Of a DNA stretch of 64,000 nt, positions 36,479 to 45,927 are shown one piece after another; the first letter of the stretch is position 1, and each line of letters starts with the position of its first letter. The DNA is from Moraxella catarrhalis (GTDB lineage Bacteria > Pseudomonadota > Gammaproteobacteria > Pseudomonadales > Moraxellaceae), in NCBI RefSeq assembly GCF_001656295.1, contig NZ_LXHE01000017.1:1-64000 (forward strand). The letters are read 5' to 3'. The position numbers and the translations under genes were made by a program. Under the pieces are notes generated by a model. That model did not search any database, was not told the origin of the DNA, and worked only from the letters and a program-made list of their open reading frames with translations.

Positions 36479-37045
36479 TTATTGTCTGACTTTTAGGCGC
36501 TCAAGGTCAGGCAGAGGCGGCAGCTCATCCAAGCTATGAAGCCCAAACGCATCTAAAAATGCCTGCGTGGTATGCAATAGTGCAGGACGCCCCAAAGTGT
36601 CCTTATGCCCATTTTCAACAATCCAGCCTTTATCAAATAATTGACGCAAAATGTTGCTAGAGACTGTGACGCCCCGCACCTGTTCGATGTCTGAACGAGT
36701 GACCGGCTGTCTATAAGCAATCACGCTCAAGGTTTCAAGCAGGGCTTGACTTAAGTTTTCTAGCCGCTCAGGGAAAACCTGCTGAATTAGGCTACTATAG
36801 CTGTCTTTAATTTGCAAGCGATAGCCGCTGGCGGTCTGATTGAGTGTAAGCACGCCATGAGACAGCCGCTCTTGAAGGACAGCCAGAGCATCTTTGAGCT
36901 CACTACTACCAATCATAAGATGCTTTTTTAGGTCATTATCAGTCAGTGGCGTCTCACTGGCATGCAAAAGCACCTCAATATAACGGCTGAATGTTTCGGC
37001 TTGCTTATGTGCTTGCAAAAATTCTGTAGAAGTATTTTGGGTCAT
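36479..37045 (-). CDS. scpB: Segregation and condensation protein B
   Basis: Winged-helix accessory subunit of the SMC-ScpAB condensin complex that organises newly replicated origins. IEVLLHASETPLT near residue 24 and the LLETLSVIAYRQPVTRSDIEQVRGV block near 104 are diagnostic; DTLGRPALLHTTQAFLDAFGL near 150 is the second winged-helix end. ATG 37045 gives 188 residues; a TTG at 37084 overlapping scpA would add 13. Translational coupling to scpA is likely as no clear ribosome site is seen. Confidence 0.93.
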   Translation of the reverse strand: MTQNTSTEFLQAHKQAETFSRYIEVLLHASETPLTDNDLKKHLMIGSSELKDALAVLQERLSHGVLTLNQTASGYRLQIKDSYSSLIQQVFPERLENLSQALLETLSVIAYRQPVTRSDIEQVRGVTVSSNILRQLFDKGWIVENGHKDTLGRPALLHTTQAFLDAFGLHSLDELPPLPDLERLKVRQ

Positions 37046-37071
37046 AAAGAGTCGTATGATGGTGGTGACAG

Positions 37072-37947
37072 TTAGTGTAGCCAATGTAGGCTTTGCTCAG
37101 CCAAATTCTGTCCGTGATTGAATATTTCGGGTGCAGATTTTGGATTGGTGGTCGAAGCTTTGGTGTGATCATTTAACTCAGATTCATCAAACCCAATTAA
37201 GCCACGCTTAATCAGCTCAAGCACAGCGACAAAACTCACCACAATGCCAATTTTACCTTGAGATTTGTCAATCAGTTCGGCAAACGTGCTCACGCCTTTT
37301 TCGCTCATTAGTCGTGTAATGCTCGCGATACGCTGAGGTAATGGCACGCTGTCTGCTTGAACGGTATGGGCGGCGGTTTCGGGACGGATTTGCATATTAA
37401 CCAAGCTGTTTACCAAAATTTCAGGCGAATAATTGGGTAGCTGTTTTTGCATGGCTTCAGGACTTGGCATGCTAGCAAATGCCAAAAAAACATCTCTTTC
37501 AAGTCGAAGTAGGCGATCAATGCGCTGAGCGGCTTCTTTGATTTGTGCATATTCCTCAAGCCTTTGAATCAGTCTGGCTTTTGGGCTGGCTTCTTCATCG
37601 CTAATCTCAGGCTGGGGCAGTAATAGCTCAGATTTGATGGCAATCAGCGTACTTGCCATCAATAAATAATCGCCTGCCAGCTCAAAATATGCTTCATCCA
37701 AGTCATTGATATAGCTCAAATACTGCTCTGTGATGGGCAAAATCGCTGTCTCGGTCAAGTCAAAGTTATTTTTCTTAACCAAATATAATAAAAAGTCCAA
37801 TGGTCCTGCAAACTGCTCAAGCCAAATGGCGAACGCCTGCGGTGGGATGTATAAATCCTCAGGCAAGCTCAAGACTTGCGTATCAAAAATTCTAACACTT
37901 GACTGGCTTGGTGAATTGACAGGATTTGCCTTAAGAGTATCGCTCAT
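37072..37947 (-). CDS. scpA: Segregation and condensation protein A
   Basis: Kleisin subunit bridging the SMC heads. The N-terminal [22 protein letters not shown] around residues 45-66 and [42 protein letters not shown] around 70-110 are the signature. A middle linker and a C-terminal winged helix ([18 protein letters not shown] near 232) complete it. The 291 residues are typical. The start codon overlaps the trpS stop in ATGA, linking condensin expression with tryptophanyl-tRNA synthetase. SMC itself is not in this window. Confidence 0.94.
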   Translation of the reverse strand: MSDTLKANPVNSPSQSSVRIFDTQVLSLPEDLYIPPQAFAIWLEQFAGPLDFLLYLVKKNNFDLTETAILPITEQYLSYINDLDEAYFELAGDYLLMASTLIAIKSELLLPQPEISDEEASPKARLIQRLEEYAQIKEAAQRIDRLLRLERDVFLAFASMPSPEAMQKQLPNYSPEILVNSLVNMQIRPETAAHTVQADSVPLPQRIASITRLMSEKGVSTFAELIDKSQGKIGIVVSFVAVLELIKRGLIGFDESELNDHTKASTTNPKSAPEIFNHGQNLAEQSLHWLH

Positions 37948-39002
37948 TTTAGCTTAGCAAGGGGCTTGATGCCAATGGCGCGGCGAGTTTTGTCCAGCTG
38001 CTTTTGTGCCTGACGACGAGCCTTAGCGGCACCCATCTGCAAAATCTCTTCAAGCTCTTTTGGATTACTCATAAGCTCTAAATAGCGAGCGCGATACGGG
38101 GCGATTTCGTCATTGATTTTATTAAATAAAATTTCCTTGGCTTCACCCCAACCTATCCCGCGGCGATAATGCGCTGCCAGTGCTTCAATCTCTTCAGGTG
38201 TCGCAAAGGCTTTGTAAATTTCAAAAATGGTGCAGTCATTTGGATCTTTTGGCTCTTCGGGGGGCTGTGAATTGGTAACAATTTGCATGACAGCCTTTTT
38301 CAGCGCCTTTTCAGGATCGACTTGCGGATTACCATCGCCAAACAGTGGAATGGTATTACCGTAGCTTTTTGACATTTTTCGTCCATCCAAACCAGTCAGT
38401 AACGGCGTATTTTCATCAACAACCGCCAAAGGCTCGGTAAATAATGGCTTATATTTAAAATTAAATGTCCCAGCGATGTCCCTTGCCATCTCGATATGCT
38501 GAATCTGATCCTTGCCCACAGGAACATGCGTGGCATTAAACATCAAAATATCAGCCGCCATTAACACAGGGTAGCCAAACAGACCCATGCTGATCCCGTA
38601 GTCAGGATCGGTATCTTCTTTGCTTAAATTGATATCAACTGCAGCTTTATAAGCATGAGCGCGGTTCATCAAACCCTTGGCGCATGAGCAGTTGAGCACC
38701 CATGCTAACTCGGGAATCTCAGGAATATCCGATTGACGATAAAAGGTGACTTTTTCAGGATCAAGTCCACACGCAATCCAAGTCGCAGCAATGGCTCGTG
38801 TCGATCGATGAATTTCATCAGGATCAAAGCACTTGATGATACCATGATAATCTGCCAAAAAGAAAAATGCATCACCCTCATGATTTTCAAAAGCTGTAGT
38901 GGCTGATGCGATCGCAGGGCGAATAGAGCCAACATAATTTCCCAGATGCGGAATGCCCGTCGTCGTGATGCCCGTCAAAATGCGTTTTTTGGTTTCGCTC
39001 AT
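37944..39002 (-). CDS. trpS: Tryptophanyl-tRNA synthetase
   Basis: Class Ic synthetase charging tRNA-Trp. The HIGH-equivalent motif is [13 protein letters not shown] at residues 15-27, the KMSKS motif is [15 protein letters not shown] near 205. [32 protein letters not shown] near 147 binds Trp and ATP. Length 352. It lies 50 bp after trpC and shares an ATGA overlap with scpA, so it ties the trp genes to the condensin genes. Confidence 0.96.
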   Translation of the reverse strand: MSETKKRILTGITTTGIPHLGNYVGSIRPAIASATTAFENHEGDAFFFLADYHGIIKCFDPDEIHRSTRAIAATWIACGLDPEKVTFYRQSDIPEIPELAWVLNCSCAKGLMNRAHAYKAAVDINLSKEDTDPDYGISMGLFGYPVLMAADILMFNATHVPVGKDQIQHIEMARDIAGTFNFKYKPLFTEPLAVVDENTPLLTGLDGRKMSKSYGNTIPLFGDGNPQVDPEKALKKAVMQIVTNSQPPEEPKDPNDCTIFEIYKAFATPEEIEALAAHYRRGIGWGEAKEILFNKINDEIAPYRARYLELMSNPKELEEILQMGAAKARRQAQKQLDKTRRAIGIKPLAKLK

Positions 39003-39052
39003 AATTTTACTCTTATTTGATGCTTAAAATTAATAAAACTAATTAAAATATA

Positions 39053-39880
39053 TCAGATTGTCTTTAATAGATTAGATAGGGCGTCGCCTGCGTCGCCTGT
39101 CTTCATAAACTGTTCACCGATTAAAAAATGGTGAATGTGATTTTTTTGCATCAAATGAATGTCGGCGGCGTCATTGATGCCACTTTCGCTGACAACAAGT
39201 GCGTCTTGTCCAAGTTCATCAAACAGTCGCTGACAGAGGCGAATACTATGTGCCAGATCGACTTCAAAAGTATTTAAGTCACGATTATTGATGCCATAAA
39301 TGTTATGCGATGATTTGGGTAGCTTGAGCGCGCGAGTCAACTCTTCATCGGTGTGAATCTCAATCAGCACATCCAAACCCAAATCTATCGCTGTTTGATG
39401 CAGATGCAAAACGGTAGCATCGTCCAAGCAAGCCATAATCAACAAAATGCAATCCGCGCCCATTGCAGCCGATTCAATAATTTGATATTCATCAACCATA
39501 AAATCTTTACGAAGTACAGGCAGGCTAACAGCATTACGGGCTTTGATCAGGTAGTCATCATGACCTTGAAAATAGTCGCGATCTGTCAGAACAGATAGGC
39601 AGGTGGCTTGGGCTTTTTGGTAGTCTTGCGCTGCTAAGACAGGATCAAAATTATGGCAAATAATGCCTTTTGAAGGTGAGGCTTTTTTGATTTCAGCGAT
39701 CACGCCAATATGACCTGCCTGGATATCCACTGCCTGCAGTGCTTTGGCAAATCCGCGAGGCTTATGCGCTTTGGCAAGGTGTAATAGCTCATCTGCAGAT
39801 CGGCGGGCTTTGGCAGCTGCGATTTCTTGATGCTTGGTTGCAACTATTTTTTGTAAAATGCTTGGTGTATTTGTGGTCAT
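39053..39880 (-). CDS. trpC: Indole-3-glycerol phosphate synthase
   Basis: TIM-barrel enzyme closing the indole ring in tryptophan synthesis. IAEIKKASPSKGII near residue 60 holds the catalytic Lys, LRKDFMVDEYQIIESAAMGADCILLI near 122 the second Lys, GINNRDLNTFEVDL near 190, and VVSESGINDAADI near 224. The 275 residues show no fused TrpF domain. ATG 39880 fits the family N-terminus; the frame is open to 39916, overlapping trpD. It is separated from trpD by four bases. Confidence 0.95.
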   Translation of the reverse strand: MTTNTPSILQKIVATKHQEIAAAKARRSADELLHLAKAHKPRGFAKALQAVDIQAGHIGVIAEIKKASPSKGIICHNFDPVLAAQDYQKAQATCLSVLTDRDYFQGHDDYLIKARNAVSLPVLRKDFMVDEYQIIESAAMGADCILLIMACLDDATVLHLHQTAIDLGLDVLIEIHTDEELTRALKLPKSSHNIYGINNRDLNTFEVDLAHSIRLCQRLFDELGQDALVVSESGINDAADIHLMQKNHIHHFLIGEQFMKTGDAGDALSNLLKTI

Positions 39881-39884
39881 AATA

Positions 39885-40976
39885 TTAGGATGATTGAGTA
39901 AATTGAGCCAGTGCATTTAGTTTATCTAAAGCATCTGAGGTGGTCATAACTTGCTTGGCAATGGCGACGCCTTCGGCATGTGTCTTGACACGACCTGCTA
40001 CATAAATGGCAGCGCCTGCGTTGATGGCGATGAGATCGCGAGCCTTTAAGGTGATGTCATCAGAGGCTTTGCCGCCAAGTGCATTTTGGATGATGTCAAG
40101 GCTTTGGGCGGAGTCGGTAACATTCAGTCCATGTAAGGTCTTTGAGACGATTCCAACATCTTCGGGCTGGCAAAGATAAGTACGCACCACACCATCTTTA
40201 AGCTCAGCGACATGCGTACCTGCCGCAAGGCTAAATTCATCCAAGCCATCTTGGGAGTGTACTACCATAACATGGGTAAGACCAAGTTTATCAAAAACAT
40301 ACGCCAAAGGCTCGCAAAGCTCAGGGCTAAATACCCCAACCACAGCGCGCTTAACATTGGCAGGATTGGTAAGTGGACCTAAAATATTAAAAATAGTGCG
40401 AACTTTGAGCTGTCGTCGGACACCGATGGCATGGCGCATGGCAGGGTGATGATTGGGTGCAAATAAAAAGCCGATGCCAAGCGTGTTGATGGCATCAATA
40501 GTGCTCGATTTATCTATATCTAAGCGCACACCTGCAAGACTTAGCACATCCGATGAGCCTGACGAAGTCGACACGCCGCGGTTACCATGCTTGGCAATGG
40601 TCACGCCTGCCGCTGCCGCCACAAAAGCAGATGCTGTGGATACATTAAATAAATTTGAGCCATCACCACCTGTGCCGACGATATCGACTGCATGATCATC
40701 TTCGATCTTAATGGTGTCTGCAAGCTCAATCATGGTCTTGGCGCAGGCGCTGATTTCATCAATCGATTCGCCTTTTTGACGCAGCGCAATTAAAATCGCC
40801 CCCATCAAGGCATCAGGGCAGCGACCTTGCATGATAATGAGCATGACTTGGCGCATTTCATGAGCGGTAAGCTCGATATGTTTCAGTAAGCGCGCCAAAG
40901 CTTTGGTAAGTATGGCTAAAATCTCATCATCGCTCATTGAGGTGATGTATTCAGGCGTTATGGAAGTATGGGTCAT
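39885..40976 (-). CDS. trpD: Anthranilate phosphoribosyltransferase
   Basis: Joins anthranilate to PRPP. The PRPP and Mg2+ motif is DIVGTGGDGSNLFNVSTASAFVAAAAG near residue 96, with KHGNRGVSTSSGSSDVLSLAGV near 123 and FLFAPNHHPAM near 165. VHSQDGLDEFSLA near 231 is conserved. The 363-residue form starts at ATG 40976; a TTG four codons upstream is possible. It lies 42 bp from trpG. Confidence 0.96.
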   Translation of the reverse strand: MTHTSITPEYITSMSDDEILAILTKALARLLKHIELTAHEMRQVMLIIMQGRCPDALMGAILIALRQKGESIDEISACAKTMIELADTIKIEDDHAVDIVGTGGDGSNLFNVSTASAFVAAAAGVTIAKHGNRGVSTSSGSSDVLSLAGVRLDIDKSSTIDAINTLGIGFLFAPNHHPAMRHAIGVRRQLKVRTIFNILGPLTNPANVKRAVVGVFSPELCEPLAYVFDKLGLTHVMVVHSQDGLDEFSLAAGTHVAELKDGVVRTYLCQPEDVGIVSKTLHGLNVTDSAQSLDIIQNALGGKASDDITLKARDLIAINAGAAIYVAGRVKTHAEGVAIAKQVMTTSDALDKLNALAQFTQSS

Positions 40977-41018
40977 GGTACTTTGCAATCATTTAAGTAT
41001 AAAATTAAGTCAATATTT

Positions 41019-41642
41019 TTAAGCGACTTCAGGCAGGGCGTCATTATCGAGCTTTGCCAGACCACAGCGCTTTAAAAAATTATTAAATATTTGATAGCCG
41101 TGTTCGCTCAAAATGGATTCAGGATGAAATTGCACGCCTTCTACATCAAGCGACTTATGACGCACGCCCATGATTTCTTGTAATGAGCCGTCAGGATTAT
41201 TTGTCCAAGCGGTGGCTTCTAAACAGTCGGGCAGGGTGGCTTTATCAATCACCAATGAATGATAGCGCGTGGCATTAAAAGGATTTGGAATATCAGCAAA
41301 AACGCCTTGATTAGTATGGTGGACAGCTGACAGGCGCCCATGCATCACTTCGCCAGCACGCACAACTTGACCGCCAAAAGCTTGTCCAATGGCTTGATGA
41401 CCCAAGCAAACGCCCAAAATTGGAATTTTTCCTGATAATTTTTCTAAAATTTCAAGCGTGACGCCCGCTTCACTTGGACTGCATGGACCAGGACCCAAAA
41501 CAATCGCTTGGGGCGCAAGCTCAATGATTTGATCTAAAGTGGTTTCATCGTTCCGCCAAACGGTAATCTCTTGTTGAAGCTCTCCAAAGTACTGAACAAT
41601 ATTATAAGTAAAGCTACAGTAGTTATCGATCATCAGTATCAT
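41019..41642 (-). CDS. trpG: Anthranilate synthase component II / aminodeoxychorismate synthase glutaminase
   Basis: Class I glutamine amidotransferase that supplies ammonia to TrpE or PabB. The oxyanion stretch [14 protein letters not shown] is near residue 49, the nucleophile Cys is in [15 protein letters not shown] near 78, and the His-Glu pair is in [13 protein letters not shown] near 173. Length 207. In related bacteria the same protein often serves both tryptophan and folate synthesis. trpE is not in the window, so the trpGDC group is separated from it. It opens the trpGDC-trpS-scpAB run. Confidence 0.94.
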   Translation of the reverse strand: MILMIDNYCSFTYNIVQYFGELQQEITVWRNDETTLDQIIELAPQAIVLGPGPCSPSEAGVTLEILEKLSGKIPILGVCLGHQAIGQAFGGQVVRAGEVMHGRLSAVHHTNQGVFADIPNPFNATRYHSLVIDKATLPDCLEATAWTNNPDGSLQEIMGVRHKSLDVEGVQFHPESILSEHGYQIFNNFLKRCGLAKLDNDALPEVA

Positions 41643-42000
41643 GCTTGCATTCCTTGGTGCTTGATATTATGAGTATCTCATCGAATAAATTGGCTATTTT
41701 AGCACGATGAGGCGACGGTTAAAAGTCAAATATCCCAAAACCGCATGCGCCAGATATCGCTGATAAATTAATTCAGACTTGCTGCCACTAAGCGTTTTAT
41801 TACATGAGCTGGTTTGGTTAAATAGTTTAAAAATTAATCTTAATCAAAATAACCAATAATTAAGCTAAATCAGACAAATGCTGACCTGTCAATCGGCTTT
41901 CAAGGTGATTAAATAAGCACTAATTTATAAGCTAGCTAAAGCAGCCTATTTACAAACAGCAAGGCGGTGATGATGGCCGCCTTCTATGAGAGATTTTTAA
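41643..42000. other. 358-bp gap between trpG and panD
   Basis: This holds the upstream region of trpG (site AAGGAAT just before the start) and the panD hairpin at 41961-41983. No leader peptide rich in Trp codons and no convincing trp attenuator were seen on the minus strand. The middle 250 bp are AT-rich with no feature I can support. Confidence 0.5.
41961..41983 (-). terminator. Hairpin after panD
   Basis: aaggcgg (41961-41967) and ccgcctt (41977-41983) form a 7-bp GC-rich stem about 17 bp after the panD stop. The tract after it on the minus strand (gctgtttg) is weak. Confidence 0.5.
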
Positions 42001-42384
42001 TTACCATACCGTATTGGCGGGCTCATAATGCAGCACATCGGTGATGTGATTGTTCGCATCGACAAGTACCACATTGGGCTGATGTGTCTGAGCTTCACTG
42101 TCATTCATCATCAGGTAATTCATAATAATAATGACATCGCCTGGCTGCACCTTACGCGCGGCAGCACCATTTAGACACACCACACCGCTACCACGCTCAC
42201 CTGCGATGGTATAAGTTTCAAATCGTTCACCATTGTTATTGTTAACGATACTGACTTTTTCATTCACCAAAATACCTGCAGCATCCAACAAATCAACATC
42301 AACGGTGATGCTGCCAACATAGTTTAGATTGGCTTGGGTAACGGTGGCGCGGTGAATTTTACCGCCCAAAAGAGTGCGAATCAT
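42001..42384 (-). CDS. panD: Aspartate 1-decarboxylase (pyruvoyl enzyme precursor)
   Basis: Makes beta-alanine for pantothenate and CoA. The proenzyme self-cleaves between Gly and Ser in YVGSITVD at residues 22-29, leaving a pyruvoyl group. [13 protein letters not shown] near 8 and [20 protein letters not shown] near 71 are conserved. ATG 42384 gives 127 residues, close to the usual 126; a TTG five codons upstream is less likely. The gene is 29 bp after the acyltransferase gene and probably the last of the uup run. Confidence 0.95.
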   Translation of the reverse strand: MIRTLLGGKIHRATVTQANLNYVGSITVDVDLLDAAGILVNEKVSIVNNNNGERFETYTIAGERGSGVVCLNGAAARKVQPGDVIIIMNYLMMNDSEAQTHQPNVVLVDANNHITDVLHYEPANTVW

Positions 42385-42413
42385 AGCTTTAGTTTCCAAA
42401 TCAAAGATTAATG

Positions 42414-43442
42414 TTAATAGTAGTTGGTGTCATCGGCTTGGTTTTTAAAGCGGCGATGAAACCACATCCACTGACTGATGTCTTTTTTGATGCTAGACTC
42501 AATCAAGCGATTGATGCGCTCAGCGTCTGCCACTTCGTCAGCACTTGGATAATGTTCTAAAGCGGCGCTTAGACTAATATGATAATGCGGGCGACGACCG
42601 CTTAGGATATGATCAGGGGTTTGTCTGAGCATATCCATCATGATGACTGCAGGGGGATTGGTTTTATCGCCCAGTTTTGCAAGGCGGCGCTGAGCGGTAA
42701 TTGTCGCCGCGGGCACACCAAAAAAAGTTGCCATCACGCCATGCTCAAGACCAAAATCTTGATCAGGCGAGTACCAAATCACACGACCTTGCTTGATGCG
42801 TGTGATGAGCTTTTTCATATCGCGGTTTGAGATTTGTTCATCGAAGATTCGGCGACGCGCGTTATAAATAAACCATTCAAGCAAAGGATTATTTTGTGGG
42901 CGATACACACAGTCCGCCGCAAAAAATTGTGTACATAGCCGACCTCCCAAATCAAGTGTGGTATAGTGCCCGCCTAGTAAAATCACCGCTTTGCCTTGCT
43001 GCTGTGCGCTAATTAGATGGTGCAGGCCTGAGATGCTAAACGTGCGCTTAAAAACATTGGGCCGAAACCATGCGCATAAACTTTCAAAAATACCAATGCC
43101 TTGGTTGATGAATACCTGCCTTGCGACTGATAAGCGCTCCAAATCTGACTGATTGGGAAAAGCAAGCTTTAGATTCGTGAGCGTATCTTGGACACGGCTT
43201 TTGGATAATTTAAAGGCTAAAATCCCAATGCGCTTACCGATCCAAAATTGCCAACGAAGCGGCAAATAGATTAGGGGTAAAATTAAGACAGAACCCAACC
43301 AAAACCCCCAATATTTAGGGTGTAAAAATTGCCACTCAAATGATTTGGGCTTGGCTTGGCTTGTCTGCTTGTGAGTGTCTGTCAGACTTGGCATATCTTT
43401 GATTGAAGGCATTGTGGACTTGCTTTTGTTAGGGTAGCTCAT
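42414..43442 (-). CDS. Lipid A late acyltransferase (HtrB/LpxL family)
   Basis: Inner-membrane enzyme adding a secondary acyl chain to Kdo2-lipid IVA. One membrane helix lies near residues 44-62 ([16 protein letters not shown]). The catalytic H-x4-D is [11 protein letters not shown] near 160. [18 protein letters not shown] near 184 and the conserved SPDQDFG near 226 match the family; the last part has MWFHRRFK. The N-terminus of about 35 residues is hydrophilic and longer than in E. coli LpxL. Whether it is LpxL, LpxM or the Moraxella LpxX type cannot be decided here. The start overlaps the uup stop (ATGA). Confidence 0.88.
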   Translation of the reverse strand: MSYPNKSKSTMPSIKDMPSLTDTHKQTSQAKPKSFEWQFLHPKYWGFWLGSVLILPLIYLPLRWQFWIGKRIGILAFKLSKSRVQDTLTNLKLAFPNQSDLERLSVARQVFINQGIGIFESLCAWFRPNVFKRTFSISGLHHLISAQQQGKAVILLGGHYTTLDLGGRLCTQFFAADCVYRPQNNPLLEWFIYNARRRIFDEQISNRDMKKLITRIKQGRVIWYSPDQDFGLEHGVMATFFGVPAATITAQRRLAKLGDKTNPPAVIMMDMLRQTPDHILSGRRPHYHISLSAALEHYPSADEVADAERINRLIESSIKKDISQWMWFHRRFKNQADDTNYY

Positions 43443-45388
43443 TTGATAATACTCTCAAGCTCATCCCATCTTTCAAGCTTTGTCATCAAAAGCTCATCGA
43501 TCTGTGCCAAGCGCTCACTGGCTTTGGTTGCGGCTGCCAAATCGGTGTTAAACCATGAACCATCTTCAAGCTTGGCAGCCAGTGTTGACTGCTCATGTTC
43601 AAGCATGGCAATCTCATCAGGCAAGCTGTCCAATTCGCGCTGCTCTTTGTAGCTGAGCTTGCGTTTTGGTGCGGTATTTGGGGCGCTTGGCTTGGGTTGA
43701 GTAGCAGGCTCGGCTTTATCATCTTTTGGAGGATTAGACGGACTCACGGGCTGACTGGCAAGCCATCTTTGGTGCTGCTCAAGATAATCTTGATACCCGC
43801 CAACATATTCCAAAACCACACCATCACCATATCTGTCGGTGTCAAATACCCAAGTTTGGGTGACGACATTATCCATAAATGCACGGTCATGGCTGATGAG
43901 CAATACCGTGCCTTCAAAATTCACCACAAAATCTTCCAAAAGCTCAAGCGTTGCCATGTCCAAATCATTGGTCGGCTCGTCAAGGACTAACACATTGGCA
44001 GGTTTTAATAATAATTTGGCTAATAAAACGCGTGCTTTTTCGCCCCCTGACAGCGCCTTAACGGGAGTTCGAGCACGATTTGGTGTGAATAAAAAATCTT
44101 GCAAATACCCCAAAATATGCGTCTTTCGTCCACCTGCTTCAACATGATCGGAGCCTTCTGAAACATTGTCCGCGACGGATTTTTCAAGATCCAAATCATC
44201 TTTTAGCTGATCAAAAAAAGCGATATTAAGATTGGTGCCAAGCTTAACCGAACCTGCTTGAATCGCTGAATTATCCAGTCCCAAGATGCTTTTGATCAAC
44301 GTGGTTTTGCCAACGCCATTTTTGCCAATGATGCCGACCTTATCACCGCGAAGCAGTACGGTCGAAAACTCCTTAACTAAGGTTTTATTTTCGTATTCTA
44401 AAGTTAAGTGATTGACTTCACAAACAATTTTTCCAGATTTTTCGCTACTATTTTGGCTAATTTGGACATTGCCCACGACATCGCGACGCGCTTTTCTCTC
44501 TTCGCGCATGGCTTTTAGAGCGCGGACGCGACCTTCATTGCGAGTGCGACGTGCTTTGATGCCTTGGCGAATCCAAGCTTCTTCTTGGGCAAGTTTTTTA
44601 TCAAATTCGGCAAAAGATTTTTCTTCACTAGCAAGCTCAAGGGCTTTTAATTCTTGATAGCGAGCGTAGCCGCCAACACCTTGATTAACATCATAACTAG
44701 ACAGCTGACCGCGATCAAGCTCAACGATGCGAGTGGCTAGCGCATCTACAAATCTTCTGTCATGAGTAATGAATAAGACGGTCAATCGCTCATTTAATAA
44801 AAATTTTTCAAGCCAGTCGATGCTTTCAATATCCAAATGGTTAGTCGGTTCATCCAGCAGTAGCACATCTGGATTTGTTACCAGTGCGCGAGCTAGTAGC
44901 ACACGGCGCTTACGTCCACCTGATAATTCAGAAAGGCAGGCATCTGCTTCGAGCCCCATGCTATCAATCAGTGCGCGCGCTCTGCGCTCAAAATCCCAAC
45001 CGTGCAGCGCATCTAAGGTTTGCTGAAGTTGGCTCATGGCTTGGCAAGCATCGGTATTACCTGAGGCACAGTCGATACTGGCAAGCTGATAAGATTTGAG
45101 CGCCTGAGCGACCTTAGCATCACCGCCCATCACCACATCAAGCACGCTGGCTGACTCATTTGGCACATCTTGAGCCAGCATGGCGATCTTTGTGCCATCT
45201 TTGATCAAAACTTCGCCATCATCGGCTTGTATTTGACGTATAATAAGCTTAAATAAGGTCGATTTACCTTCTCCGTTTCGTCCAATTAAGCAAACGCGTT
45301 CACCCAGTTCAAGACTGAAATTAACGCCATCTAAAATCGGAGCAACGCCAAACGCCAAATGTATATTTTTTAATTGAATCAAAGCCAT
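43439..45388 (-). CDS. uup: ABC-F ATPase Uup
   Basis: Soluble twin-ATPase protein without membrane domains, acting on ribosomes and affecting transposon excision and replication repair in E. coli. The first Walker A is LIGRNGEGKSTLFKL near residue 35, its signature LSGGRKRRVLLARALV near 156 and Walker B LLLDEPTNHLDIESIDWL near 176. The second set is GIIGKNGVGKTTLIKSI near 352, LSGGEKARVLLAKLLL near 442 and VLVLDEPTNDLD near 463. The C-terminal coiled-coil DNA-binding domain (residues 560-649) identifies Uup. It is divergent from slyX. Confidence 0.94.
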   Translation of the reverse strand: MALIQLKNIHLAFGVAPILDGVNFSLELGERVCLIGRNGEGKSTLFKLIIRQIQADDGEVLIKDGTKIAMLAQDVPNESASVLDVVMGGDAKVAQALKSYQLASIDCASGNTDACQAMSQLQQTLDALHGWDFERRARALIDSMGLEADACLSELSGGRKRRVLLARALVTNPDVLLLDEPTNHLDIESIDWLEKFLLNERLTVLFITHDRRFVDALATRIVELDRGQLSSYDVNQGVGGYARYQELKALELASEEKSFAEFDKKLAQEEAWIRQGIKARRTRNEGRVRALKAMREERKARRDVVGNVQISQNSSEKSGKIVCEVNHLTLEYENKTLVKEFSTVLLRGDKVGIIGKNGVGKTTLIKSILGLDNSAIQAGSVKLGTNLNIAFFDQLKDDLDLEKSVADNVSEGSDHVEAGGRKTHILGYLQDFLFTPNRARTPVKALSGGEKARVLLAKLLLKPANVLVLDEPTNDLDMATLELLEDFVVNFEGTVLLISHDRAFMDNVVTQTWVFDTDRYGDGVVLEYVGGYQDYLEQHQRWLASQPVSPSNPPKDDKAEPATQPKPSAPNTAPKRKLSYKEQRELDSLPDEIAMLEHEQSTLAAKLEDGSWFNTDLAAATKASERLAQIDELLMTKLERWDELESIIK

Positions 45389-45508
45389 AAAAGTGTATTG
45401 ATACTATAATAAATGAATTGACTATCATATCAAATTTTTAAGCATAAATGGTGTGTTATGTCGTAAAATAAGCCATTTGATTGTGTAATTTAATCATTAG
45501 GTGGATTT

Positions 45509-45730
45509 ATGTCAAAAATTAACGACTCAGCTTTGGTCGAGCTTCAAACTCGGATCAGCTTTTTGGAAGATACCTGTGATCGATTGAGCGAAATCATCGC
45601 TCGCCAAGACCGTGAATTGATCGATTTACAAGATCAGCTAAAAATAATTTATCAGCAAATCCAGACTAAAACTGACGATGTCGGCATTGCACCATTTGAT
45701 GTGATGGCGGATAGACCGCCACATTATTAA
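45509..45730 (+). CDS. slyX: SlyX family protein
   Basis: Small coiled-coil protein of unknown function, 73 residues. ELQTRISFLEDTCDRLSEII and RQDRELIDLQDQLKIIYQQI form heptad repeats, and the C-terminal DRPPHY is the family hallmark. In E. coli slyX lies near slyD; here it stands alone, divergent from uup. AGGTGG precedes the start. Confidence 0.92.
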   Translation: MSKINDSALVELQTRISFLEDTCDRLSEIIARQDRELIDLQDQLKIIYQQIQTKTDDVGIAPFDVMADRPPHY

Positions 45731-45866
45731 GTCGTAGGGATTTGGCTGAAAAAAATCGGTTGTGGTAAAAAATAAATTAAAAATTGTAAAAAAATGGGCA
45801 TATTTCGCTTGTTTTGTGATTAAATTTCATTTAAGATACAAACGTGTAAGACTTTTTGTACTGTTC

Positions 45867-45872
45867 TATAAT
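45867..45872 (+). promoter_or_regulatory. -10 element of the ompE promoter
   Basis: TATAAT at 45867-45872 lies 55 bp before the start of the porin gene in a very AT-rich region. No good -35 is placed 16-18 bp upstream, so activation or UP-element help may be needed. Confidence 0.5.
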
Positions 45873-45927
45873 AAGAAAGTATAGACAGTTTTGCATATTT
45901 CTAAGGACTGATCTTTTGGAGAAAATA

